Shown piece by piece: positions 16,263 to 24,123 of a DNA stretch of 64,000 nt (the first letter of the stretch is position 1; every line of letters starts with the position of its first letter). This DNA comes from UMGS363 sp051881775 (GTDB taxonomy: Bacteria > Bacillota > Clostridia > Oscillospirales > Ruminococcaceae): the NCBI GenBank assembly GCA_051881775.1, contig JBJEQN010000122.1, positions 27,303-91,302 on the forward strand, read 5' to 3'. Under the pieces are notes generated by a model, which worked only from the letters and a program-made list of their open reading frames with translations, did no database searches and was not told the origin of the DNA. Made by a program: the position numbers and the translations under genes.

Positions 16263-17798
16263 TTAAAATAAATCTGTGAATTCTTGCACAGATATAACTT
16301 GCTTAACTACTATTTCCCTTGGAATCTTGTTTTGACTAGTCATTAAATAACCGCTAAATTCATCAACGAGAATCCATTCAGTTCCGTATTTTTTGAGTAC
16401 TTTTTTAGGAATATTGTTTTCTAACAAACATACAAACAGTACATTACTTGGAATTGTAACTGAACCTGATGTTATATCATCAGCTGTGACATTATTACCC
16501 ATATATACCTTTTTACAAGAGGATTTTGAAAGTCCCACACAAGTAGATTTTAGTTTGCACAAACTGCAAGCCAAAGGATTAACTCCTCTAAGTTCACCAT
16601 TACCAATAGTCCCATAGCGTTGACACCAAAGAATATCAAAAAAATTTTTCATGTTTGTTTTATTTGATTGACTAGCAAGCCAAATCACACGTTCCAACTT
16701 ACCAAGCATAAGGAAATCATCATAGAATTGTGAACGACTTGTTATGCCAAGAGGAAATTGGTAGAATGTTTCAATCCATGTATCTATAGGGATAACTTCC
16801 TCATTGCCAAATCCTTGCTGAAGGAAACAAGCAATCACCTTTTCAGAATATCCCTTTAGTTTGGAGCCTGATTCATAAAAGTCTTTAAAAAATTGCTTGT
16901 TCCAAGTTTTATAATCTGAGTACTCAATTGTTAAAAACGCACTTATGAAGTATGCTGCTCTCCAAGGATGACGGTTGAATGCATCGACGAGCATTTCTGC
17001 GTAGTATTTGTCTTCTTCAGTTAGTTTGCCAGATGTATAATATCTGGCAGACACATTTTTAATAAAATCGTCTTTATTTTGTTTCCATGCCTTTGGCATA
17101 ACTTTAAAAGGCACACCGTCAATAGTAACACTGTTCGTAAAATCTAAATTGAATAATTTGACCATTGCCGAATATAGCTTCTTAAAAGTTGGAAATAATG
17201 AGTAATCCTTTGTCCTTACGTCATGGTATGTAGGTATTACGTAGTACTCTAAATGACTCCAATTATTTGGAAAACTTACTTCTTCACCAAATGCACTCAT
17301 AAAGTTGTAAAGCATTCTCATTTCACTTTGACGACCTGTTTTTGGTTGCCACGCAGCTACAAATCTAGGTATAGAGTAAATTTCTTCATAAAATCTTCCG
17401 TAAGGTATACTTGAACCATAGGACTTTTCAATATATTGCCAAAGATCACAGAGGATACCTTCGTAAGCTACATTGCCATTGCAACAATCGATTACAGTTT
17501 GCTTTGTGATGCGGTTACTAAATCCGATTCTGTTTGATATTTCATTAGTGAGTGCACTTACTAATGGCTCTGATGGTATTTCGTTTGTAATGACGAAGAA
17601 ACTAGCGGTGCATTTATCATTCTTGATTTCGTAGCTTACTGATACAGGGCAGGCAATAATTCTCTTTCCTTGAAACCAGAAATGAATATACATTATTGGA
17701 AACTGTGGTAAATCTGGATAGTATAGTTCTATTTTGGGAATCCATTGTACAGGCAAATCATCGATTGCTATTTCAATTTCATGTTGTAAACTAAACAT
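16263..17798 (-). CDS. HhH-GPD DNA glycosylase-like iron-sulfur protein
   Basis: In this 511-residue protein only the C-terminal half is recognisable. Residues 316-345 (GYSEKVIACFLQQGFGN then VIPIDTWIETF) match the helix-hairpin-helix-GPD motif of the EndoIII/MutY superfamily, with Asp339 as the expected catalytic aspartate. A cysteine cluster follows, Cys411-x2-Cys414-x5-Cys420 with Cys392 as possible fourth ligand, as in [4Fe-4S] glycosylases. The N-terminal ~240 residues are unknown. Such enzymes excise damaged or mismatched bases. Inside a cytosine-5 restriction-modification operon the obvious job is repair of T:G mismatches from deaminated 5-methylcytosine, like the archaeal Mig enzyme beside M.MthTI; a restriction glycosylase is the alternative. 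Confidence 0.62.
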   Translation of the reverse strand: MFSLQHEIEIAIDDLPVQWIPKIELYYPDLPQFPIMYIHFWFQGKRIIACPVSVSYEIKNDKCTASFFVITNEIPSEPLVSALTNEISNRIGFSNRITKQTVIDCCNGNVAYEGILCDLWQYIEKSYGSSIPYGRFYEEIYSIPRFVAAWQPKTGRQSEMRMLYNFMSAFGEEVSFPNNWSHLEYYVIPTYHDVRTKDYSLFPTFKKLYSAMVKLFNLDFTNSVTIDGVPFKVMPKAWKQNKDDFIKNVSARYYTSGKLTEEDKYYAEMLVDAFNRHPWRAAYFISAFLTIEYSDYKTWNKQFFKDFYESGSKLKGYSEKVIACFLQQGFGNEEVIPIDTWIETFYQFPLGITSRSQFYDDFLMLGKLERVIWLASQSNKTNMKNFFDILWCQRYGTIGNGELRGVNPLACSLCKLKSTCVGLSKSSCKKVYMGNNVTADDITSGSVTIPSNVLFVCLLENNIPKKVLKKYGTEWILVDEFSGYLMTSQNKIPREIVVKQVISVQEFTDLF

Positions 17799-17851
17799 AT
17801 AGAAACTCCTTTCATTAGTAGGACTAAAATTTTATATTTATGGGTTGCACA

Positions 17852-18055
17852 TCAATCCTTTATCGTTTCCATGATGTCTTCTAATTTACAATCCATGGCC
17901 TCACAGATTTTTAGAAGAACATCAGTGGTGATATTTGCACCTTTACCAAGCTTGGCAATCGATGCTGCACTGATTCCGGCAGCATCTTTTAAATCATTTT
18001 TGTTCATTTCTTTGTCGATTAACATCTTCCATAATTTGTTATAACTGATACGCAT
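17852..18055 (-). CDS. XRE-family HTH regulator
   Basis: The 67-residue protein is a single Cro/CI-type helix-turn-helix: MRISYNKLWKMLIDKEMNKN, then DLKDAAGISAASIAKLGKG (HTH) and TTDVLLKICEAMDCKLEDIM. It is of the short HTH_26 group often found as an autonomous regulator in restriction and defence loci. It lies 16 bases downstream of the helicase gene and 53 bases upstream of the glycosylase gene within one minus-strand operon. It could therefore act as a controller delaying endonuclease expression. It is the only Cro/CI-like protein in the element, so a role as phage repressor cannot be excluded. Confidence 0.8.
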   Translation of the reverse strand: MRISYNKLWKMLIDKEMNKNDLKDAAGISAASIAKLGKGANITTDVLLKICEAMDCKLEDIMETIKD

Positions 18056-18071
18056 TTCCCAGCCTCCTTAT

Positions 18072-20849
18072 TTATTCATTGGATTTGTCAGTTAAATATT
18101 CTTTCAAGAGTTCTACATCTTTACTGATATCTCGTGGTCTAATTCGGTTAATAACCTTTTCTTCAACCTCTGGAGTCCAGTAGATTTTCAATTTTTCTCT
18201 GGCTCTTGTGATAGCAGTGTAGAAGATATTGTGTGTTACAAGTTCCTCAACTTCATCGGTAATAACTATTTTTACAGAGTCGTATTCCAGTCCTTGTGCT
18301 TTATGAATGGATACTGCGTAAGCAATTTGGAATGGAACAACGGTGTATGAACTTCTATCATCTCCATCCTCATCAGCACTCTTTAATTTGTGTACATAAA
18401 ATCTGACTACTGATTTATCTTCATCTTCCGAACATTCAAGTAGCTGGAGATCAATGCATCTAATATCACTTTCATCTATTGCCTTTGGTATCTCAACATC
18501 AAACTGAATGCGTTCATCATGAGTTCCTAGGTCTAGAATTTCTATTCCCTTGATAAGTCCCTTCATATTGTTGTGTATGACGGGATGGAATCTGTCCGAA
18601 TCCAGGAAGAGAATCGGATCTCCAACTTTATACTGTTGAACATCCCATTGAACGGCGGGGTTAGGATTGCTTTCCTGTAGAAACCTATTGATGTTATTGA
18701 TTCCATATAAGCCATCATAATTTAGACAGAGGATAGCCTCGCCCGGTTCAAGTGAAGAGAGTAGGGTTTCATCTACTTTTAGGGAGTAGCTTTCTCTCTC
18801 GATGACTTCTTTCGCTGTATCATCCATCTGTCTCACCTTATCCCACAGTTCAAGCAATCGCTCGTCTTTGGTTCGATGAGGCTGGGTAAGCTCAAATACA
18901 GCACTTTCAGGCAAAAATGATTTTAGTACCGAGAACCAATTTCCGAATTGAATTGCATCAATTTGATAAGTATCTCCAACCAATAAAAGTATTTCAAAGT
19001 TTGCCTTTTGCAGTACCTCTACCATATCTTTATTGCTAACGGTACTACATTCATCGATAACCAATAATTTATACTTTGTAAAAGAAGAACCTTGGTGTTT
19101 AAAACTTTCAATTGTTGAAAAAGTTGTATTTTCAGCATCAATCTTTCTCATCAAGTTCTCTTTCGCAGGATTTGTTTGTGTTAGATATAATTTAGCTTCA
19201 TCGTTTAAGTAGTGAGAAACATGGTTTATTAGCGTGGATTTTCCTACACCTGCAGAGCCATATATTACACCAACTTTTGATTCTGAAAATATACGAGTGA
19301 TGATAGCTTTCTTTTCATCACAATCAATTTCGTAATCATCAAATAATAGCCAAAATTCAACATCTGTACTGTAATTCTCAATACCTGACTTCGCCAACTC
19401 CTGTAATTTTTCAATCACCTTGCAAGTATCAAGTTTGTAATCGTTTATAAATACTTGGTTATGTTCAAGCATTAAATCACTTTCTGGTCTATGCCCAGGC
19501 CAAAGGCTAGCGTTATATTTGTCTATAAGGATTTTATAATCAGGAAAATTACTCAGTTCATCAATATCAGTGAAGAGCTGACCTTTACCTTCTGTGTTAT
19601 TTCTTATAAACCTTGCGAATAATTCCGGGCGTTTGTCCTTACAAGGAATACAATCGAAAACAGCTCCTAATTTTGGATTATGACCAACAGGAGATCTATT
19701 AAATGGTAAAGAATCAAACTGCCTGCAACCATTTGATAAATACAAATTAGAAAGGTGACTGTTTCCGGCGTGTACCCATTCATCATAGTATTTGCTATAG
19801 TATCCATCTGAATATTGGCTTTTAATTATAACGTTGTTCATGTTATAAAGAAGATATCGCAGCACATTTTGCCCTTTACGGCCTTTTCGTATAAGATCTC
19901 TGCAGTAATCTAAAATTGGAATAAACACCGTAGATTTAAGGTTACTTTTCCAGTCGAGAGTAATCTTTTCATAAGCTTTATCTGGGAAGTCTATTAAAGC
20001 CGTCAGAGTGTATTTCGTTTTGGTAAGAAACTCACAGATTAATCGTTGTTCTGGATAAGGTACTCTTTTTTTCTCTCCTTTTATCAGTTTAATAAAATTT
20101 TGAAATTCACAGTCACGAATGGACACTTCCCAGCCATCGATAATGATGATAGGCATCGTTTTTCCTAATATCTCGATAGTTTCATGTACAAGATGAAACT
20201 TTGATGCATAATTGCTTTTGATTGGAAGTTTGGTAAAAGCAATTACTCTGTTAGATTTGGATTTGTTCTTCCTATCGTCTATAGGCATAAATGTGATTTC
20301 GTAATATATGTGCCTGTTTACAAACAGTGGTTTGATTTTCTGAATATAGTATTTATCTTTACTGTCACTGTGTAATGCCACGGGATGTTGTTCTATTTTT
20401 TCAGAAATCTTTTTATAGTATTCCTGTAAGGTATCATCTAAATGAAGAGGAAACTTATTTATGTTATGTAATATTTCTATACCAAAGTGGTGCCAGATAA
20501 GATTTTTTGCTTCTAGCAGGTATTGGTAATACTTAAGCATTAATCGTTCAGAGCCATCTTCATCTAGAGTATATTGCGTGGTGACAACTTCCAGGTAATT
20601 ATGGAATTTATATAAAGTGTACAAATCACTGTTTATCTGTGCAAACTCGGTAGCTTTTGCTATATTTTCAGCAGTTATAGGTATTTCTTTGCCGTTGGCA
20701 TAAAACTTGAGCATGATGTGATTTACAAACTTTATCAGCTGCTCTAAAATATCTTGAGAAATAGCACCACGAGAATTATTCTCTATTTCATCTAAATGCC
20801 TACATATTACACTGTCTATCCTTTTGATAGACTCATCGATTGTTGGCAT
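18072..20849 (-). CDS. RecD-like superfamily 1 helicase with large unknown N-terminal region
   Basis: I place the start at the second ATG (20849), eight bases from GGAGG, giving 925 residues. Residues 1-520 match nothing I recognise. The C-terminal 400 residues are an SF1 helicase of RecD/UvrD type: Walker A YGSAGVGKSTLINH (about residue 535), Walker B LLVIDECSTVSNKDM, LLVGDTYQIDAIQFGNW, the LTQPHRT motif, and the C-terminal VSIHKAQGLEYDSVKIV and YTAITRAREKLKIYW segments. It should translocate on DNA using ATP. It forms a pair with the 314-residue gene 21 bases upstream. The size of the N-terminal region suggests a nuclease- or target-recognition module coupled to the motor, as in several phage-defence helicases. 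Confidence 0.75.
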   Translation of the reverse strand: MPTIDESIKRIDSVICRHLDEIENNSRGAISQDILEQLIKFVNHIMLKFYANGKEIPITAENIAKATEFAQINSDLYTLYKFHNYLEVVTTQYTLDEDGSERLMLKYYQYLLEAKNLIWHHFGIEILHNINKFPLHLDDTLQEYYKKISEKIEQHPVALHSDSKDKYYIQKIKPLFVNRHIYYEITFMPIDDRKNKSKSNRVIAFTKLPIKSNYASKFHLVHETIEILGKTMPIIIIDGWEVSIRDCEFQNFIKLIKGEKKRVPYPEQRLICEFLTKTKYTLTALIDFPDKAYEKITLDWKSNLKSTVFIPILDYCRDLIRKGRKGQNVLRYLLYNMNNVIIKSQYSDGYYSKYYDEWVHAGNSHLSNLYLSNGCRQFDSLPFNRSPVGHNPKLGAVFDCIPCKDKRPELFARFIRNNTEGKGQLFTDIDELSNFPDYKILIDKYNASLWPGHRPESDLMLEHNQVFINDYKLDTCKVIEKLQELAKSGIENYSTDVEFWLLFDDYEIDCDEKKAIITRIFSESKVGVIYGSAGVGKSTLINHVSHYLNDEAKLYLTQTNPAKENLMRKIDAENTTFSTIESFKHQGSSFTKYKLLVIDECSTVSNKDMVEVLQKANFEILLLVGDTYQIDAIQFGNWFSVLKSFLPESAVFELTQPHRTKDERLLELWDKVRQMDDTAKEVIERESYSLKVDETLLSSLEPGEAILCLNYDGLYGINNINRFLQESNPNPAVQWDVQQYKVGDPILFLDSDRFHPVIHNNMKGLIKGIEILDLGTHDERIQFDVEIPKAIDESDIRCIDLQLLECSEDEDKSVVRFYVHKLKSADEDGDDRSSYTVVPFQIAYAVSIHKAQGLEYDSVKIVITDEVEELVTHNIFYTAITRAREKLKIYWTPEVEEKVINRIRPRDISKDVELLKEYLTDKSNE

Positions 20850-20870
20850 TAACATTCCTCCTTCCGGTTA

Positions 20871-21815
20871 TTAATACTCTCCATCATTCCAATCATCTAT
20901 AAAAGCATCATACGGAAACGCTCCGGCAAATTGGTCTGGATGAAGCTTTACATACAAATTACGTATTTTGGCTCTGGCACTTCCGAAAAAAGGAGTGGAC
21001 GAGCTATTAACTAACAAGCTATTGCTTATATTGTTTAATTCCCCAAGCAAACCAAAAACATATGACTTTAAGGTTGGATCAGCAAACACATCTGCTTTTG
21101 ACATCCACTTAGTTTCGTACAAGTCTTTTATTTTACAAGGCAGAGTCCTGTCGATTAATGATTCAGCATAGTTTTCTCCGGTGAGAACAAGCATGATTTC
21201 GTCATAATCTGCGGTGAACTCTTGAAGTAGTAAATTATCTTCAGAAGAATATGGTGATTCATCTGCCAGTTCTTCAGGAAGCTGAATACTCGTTGTTCCA
21301 GTAGCACTGTTTCCGTTTAATCCGTTTGTCAGGGTGCTTACTGCGTTGCCCCACGCATCGGCTACTGTCTGTCCAGATGTTAGTATCTTTTCTTCAATAA
21401 TGTTATGCGAGGTTTCATCAGCACTCTTCGGAGTGCTTTTTTCTTTGCCTGAAGCCTCTCTTAAGATTTCCAAAAACAAGTCTGTAATCTTAAGCGAAGC
21501 ATTTACAGAATTAATATCTGGGATATCGTCCTTGAATTCGTCAGCAAGTAGTTGCGCAGTTGTTTCCCCGAAGCCTTCAAGGTATGAAGGGAACTCATCG
21601 TCATCACTTAAGTTTGCCAATATAAGAGCAGCAACTTTTGAAATATTTGTGTTGCCATTGAAGTATGCCTTGAAAGTATCTGGGCTAGTGCCTGCTAATA
21701 ACTCTGGTCCGCTTTCATTCATCATGGTTTCAAAAATGGTCTTTGTAAATATTTTGGTATTACTTTTTCCACCAATTACATTTTTTAGTTTCTTTGCAAA
21801 TACTTTAAACTCCAC
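20871..21815 (-). CDS. Unknown protein paired with the RecD-like helicase
   Basis: I do not recognise this 314-residue acidic protein. It begins VEFKVFAKKLKNVIGGK (GTG start at 21815, weak ribosome binding site). The N-terminal 120 residues look helical, with FLEGFG-like helices and a segment TSPDTFKAYFNGNTNISKVA that resembles a DNA-binding or adaptor helical bundle. A low-complexity Ser/Thr/Asn linker (about residues 140-200) leads to a C-terminal helical domain ending KLHPDQFAGAFPYDAFIDDW. There are no membrane spans or obvious catalytic motifs. It is the first gene of the minus-strand operon, 21 bases upstream of the helicase, so it is probably its partner subunit or regulator. Confidence 0.55.
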   Translation of the reverse strand: MEFKVFAKKLKNVIGGKSNTKIFTKTIFETMMNESGPELLAGTSPDTFKAYFNGNTNISKVAALILANLSDDDEFPSYLEGFGETTAQLLADEFKDDIPDINSVNASLKITDLFLEILREASGKEKSTPKSADETSHNIIEEKILTSGQTVADAWGNAVSTLTNGLNGNSATGTTSIQLPEELADESPYSSEDNLLLQEFTADYDEIMLVLTGENYAESLIDRTLPCKIKDLYETKWMSKADVFADPTLKSYVFGLLGELNNISNSLLVNSSSTPFFGSARAKIRNLYVKLHPDQFAGAFPYDAFIDDWNDGEY

Positions 21816-22247
21816 AGTTCCACTACCCTGCTCATCTATTAATACCCAAACCTACCCGTGACTACCGAGTTCTACCTACCCACTTATCTATAATGGGAAA
21901 TGTAGAAAGCAAACAGCGAGTGCTTGCTACTTGTAAGGCAGTATTGGGAAATTGTTCTACTAAATATTTTATCAGAAAAGAACACAAAAATCTACACCTT
22001 CACAGTTTGTTAATATACATTCGCAGAGAAAATTTACAAATGCAGTTATTTTACCTCTCTGACTTTTAGTTGAGTTCATTCAGTGGATTCAACTAAGTGC
22101 CAGAGGCACTTAAAAAATAATATCACAAGGCCTGATTAGCTATAAGGGCATTGGGATACAAATATCGGTACTAATCACAGGACAACCCTGTGAAAGGTGC
22201 GATAGAGGTACCCTTATTTCCTTATGCCATTTTTCAGGTGTTTCATG
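21816..22247. other. Intergenic boundary between the defence island and the phage
   Basis: No gene is seen. It must hold the start of the minus-strand defence operon. There are several dyads: AGTTGA/TTCAACT (22068-22094), the perfect palindrome AAGTGCC-AGA-GGCACTT (22095-22111) and CACAGG/CCTGTG near 22178-22194. From about 22.13 kb the sequence resembles the leader that precedes sigma-like genes in Tn916/Tn1549-type elements. Confidence 0.45.
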
Positions 22248-22284
22248 GGTCGGTACTTCTACAAGCACCGGCCTTTATTTGTTT
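22248..22284 (+). terminator. Attenuator-like hairpin before the sigma-like gene
   Basis: GGTCGGT (22248-22254) pairs with ACCGGCC (22267-22273) using one G-U pair, and TTTATTTGTTTT follows. It lies in the leader 45 bases before the start codon, so it may attenuate transcription into the gene. Confidence 0.5.
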
Positions 22285-22328
22285 TCCGATGCCCCTTCTG
22301 CAAGAATCAGGCAGAAAGGCAGGACATT

Positions 22329-22844
22329 ATGAAAATCAAGATTCGTTACGAGAACGAGTACCAGACCCTTGAGGTTGAAACAACGGAGTTGGGAAGATGG
22401 CTTAACATCACAATGTCGGAAGATGAGAGTCAAGAGGATTACGAAAAAAGAATACAGGCGGAAATTGAAACTCAGTTCAACAGACCAGACTACAACAATT
22501 GGCACAAGCACAACCGCCACATCGGTAATGTCAAGACGAGAAACAAGAATGGCGAAGTTGAAGTAAATACAGAAGAAGCACTCGTGGAAAAAGCTGAAGA
22601 TAAATCGCTTTTCTTTAAATCAATTACAGATGTAGAAACGCAGATCTCGCTTGAGGAATACTGTGAACGTATACATAGTGTTCTTAAACCTGCGACAGCA
22701 GATATGGTTATTGCTATTGACATTTATGGCTATTCCACAGATGAGTATGCTGATTTGATCGGTGATGATGCCAACAATGTCAGTCATCGTCACAGACGCG
22801 CACTTAAAAAATTAAATAAAGTTTTTAATAAAACGTCCTTTTAA
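22329..22844 (+). CDS. Sigma-70-like regulator of conjugative-element type
   Basis: ATG 22329 gives 171 residues starting MKIKIRYENEYQTLEVETTE. The central part RPDYNNWHKHNRHIG and the C-terminal helical HTH (YSTDEYADLIGDDANNVSHR) are those of the RNA polymerase sigma-factor-like genes carried by Tn916/Tn1549-type conjugative transposons, where they precede xis and int. They are thought to steer transcription of the recombination or transfer genes. Here the gene sits alone at the left edge of the phage block, 35 kb from the xis-int pair of the same element type. The upstream leader with its hairpin also resembles the ICE version. This separation supports a phage/ICE chimera. Confidence 0.72.
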   Translation: MKIKIRYENEYQTLEVETTELGRWLNITMSEDESQEDYEKRIQAEIETQFNRPDYNNWHKHNRHIGNVKTRNKNGEVEVNTEEALVEKAEDKSLFFKSITDVETQISLEEYCERIHSVLKPATADMVIAIDIYGYSTDEYADLIGDDANNVSHRHRRALKKLNKVFNKTSF

Positions 22845-22872
22845 CTATTCCTTCAAGGCTACTAGGTAGGAG

Positions 22873-22888
22873 GGTGACACCTTCATGA
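22873..22888 (+). promoter_or_regulatory. Half-site of the GGTGACACC palindrome
   Basis: GGTGACACCTTCATGA, 22 bases before the antirepressor start, matches the half-site GGTGACACCTTATGA that forms the ends of the two large palindromes at 26379-26478 and 41207-41305. Confidence 0.45.
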
Positions 22889-22909
22889 ATATATAAGGAG
22901 GTAATTCGT

Positions 22910-23677
22910 ATGGAATTACAAGTATTTAACAGTACGGAGTTAGGCTCTGTAAGGACAACCATAATAAACGGTGAGATTATGTTTGTTGGCAAGGATGTGG
23001 CAGATATTCTTGGGTACACAAATACACCAAAGGCAATAAGAGATCATGTCGATGATGAAGATAAGCTGACCGAACGAATCGTTCTGTCAGGTCAGAATAG
23101 AGAGGTTGTCTTCATCAATGAGTCAGGTCTTTACAGCCTTATTCTTTCAAGTAAAATGCCTACTGCAAAGAAGTTCAAGCATTGGGTAACCTCAGAAGTT
23201 CTTCCGGCTATTCGTAGGCATGGTATGTATGCAATTGACGATATTCTGAAAGATCCCGATCTTGCTATTGCGGCGCTTACGCAGCTTAAAGAAGAACGTG
23301 AGAGAAGAAAGCAGATAGAAACTATCACCTTGGTTCAGAAACAGCAGATTGCAGAACTCCAGCCTAAGGCAAGTTACTATGATCTGATCCTGCAGAACAA
23401 GAACACAGTTCCTATTACACAGATTGCAAAGGATTATGGGATGAGCGGTCGCAAATTCAATGAGTTACTTCATAAACTTGGTGTTCAGTACAAATTCAGA
23501 AAGACATGGCTTTTGTATCAGGAATATGCAGAATGCGGATACACACAGTCCCGTACATACGCTATCGATGAAAGTAAAAGTGTTATGCATACATACTGGA
23601 CACAGAAAGGCAGGCTTTTCCTTTATGACCTTTTGAAGGGTGAAGGTATCTATCCGCTTATTGAACAGGAGAACTAA
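22910..23677 (+). CDS. Phage antirepressor with BRO-N and KilAC domains
   Basis: The 255-residue protein starts at ATG 22910, eight bases after AAGGAGG. The N-terminal BRO domain (about residues 1-100) contains GEIMFVGKDVADILGYTN, INESGLYSLILSSKMPTAKKF and VLPAIRRHGMY. The C-terminal KilAC domain (about 130-250) contains ITQIAKDYGMSGRKFNELLH and the closing WTQKGRLFLYDLLK. Such proteins interfere with phage repressors or regulate early genes. It is the first gene of the phage early operon, and no partner repressor of CI type is visible nearby. A GGTGACACC half-site in its leader may be the control point. Confidence 0.9.
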   Translation: MELQVFNSTELGSVRTTIINGEIMFVGKDVADILGYTNTPKAIRDHVDDEDKLTERIVLSGQNREVVFINESGLYSLILSSKMPTAKKFKHWVTSEVLPAIRRHGMYAIDDILKDPDLAIAALTQLKEERERRKQIETITLVQKQQIAELQPKASYYDLILQNKNTVPITQIAKDYGMSGRKFNELLHKLGVQYKFRKTWLLYQEYAECGYTQSRTYAIDESKSVMHTYWTQKGRLFLYDLLKGEGIYPLIEQEN

Positions 23678-23682
23678 GATAT

Positions 23683-24123
23683 ATGGGTATTGATAAGTAT
23701 AACTCTGAAGGTTATTATGACCCTACTACATATGAGGCTCTTACCAATATCCGCCGTGAGGAGATAGCAGCTGATAAAAAGGCTGCTTATCTCCCTTTGG
23801 TGTATATTTGCAGTCCATATTCGGGTGACATTGATAATAATGTTGAAAACGCAAAAAAATACAGCAGATTTGCTGTCGAGAAGAATGTTATTCCCCTAAC
23901 TCCACATTTACTGTATCCGCAGTTTATGGACGATAATAACGAGGCTGAACGTGCGGCAGCTATGCGCTTTAATTATGTGCTGCTTGGGAAGTGTTCGGAA
24001 TTATGGGTGTTTGGTGGAGTGATCAGCCGAGGAATGGCTCAAGAGATAAAAGTAGCGAGGAAACAAAAAAAGATGATTAGGTGGTTCAACTGGAATATGG
24101 AGGAGGTTGAAGACTATGCTTGA
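23683..24123 (+). CDS. DUF4406-like nucleoside deoxyribosyltransferase-fold protein
   Basis: This 146-residue phage protein has the Rossmann-like nucleoside 2-deoxyribosyltransferase fold: VYICSPYSGDIDNNVENAKK at the start of the fold, then IPLTPHLLYPQFMDDNNEAE, and ELWVFGGVISRGMAQEIKVA before the terminal strand. Related proteins cleave or exchange bases of nucleotides, or act as small-molecule sensors; the exact reaction here is not known. It is commonly found between antirepressor and primase in clostridial phages, as here. It overlaps the primase start by eight bases, indicating translational coupling. Confidence 0.75.
   Translation: MGIDKYNSEGYYDPTTYEALTNIRREEIAADKKAAYLPLVYICSPYSGDIDNNVENAKKYSRFAVEKNVIPLTPHLLYPQFMDDNNEAERAAAMRFNYVLLGKCSELWVFGGVISRGMAQEIKVARKQKKMIRWFNWNMEEVEDYA

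Noticed and set aside
22068..22111. Tandem palindromes as the phage attachment site
   Set aside because: AAGTGCC-AGA-GGCACTT has no counterpart near the integrase at 59.2 kb, so an att role has no support; a regulator or terminator role is equally possible.
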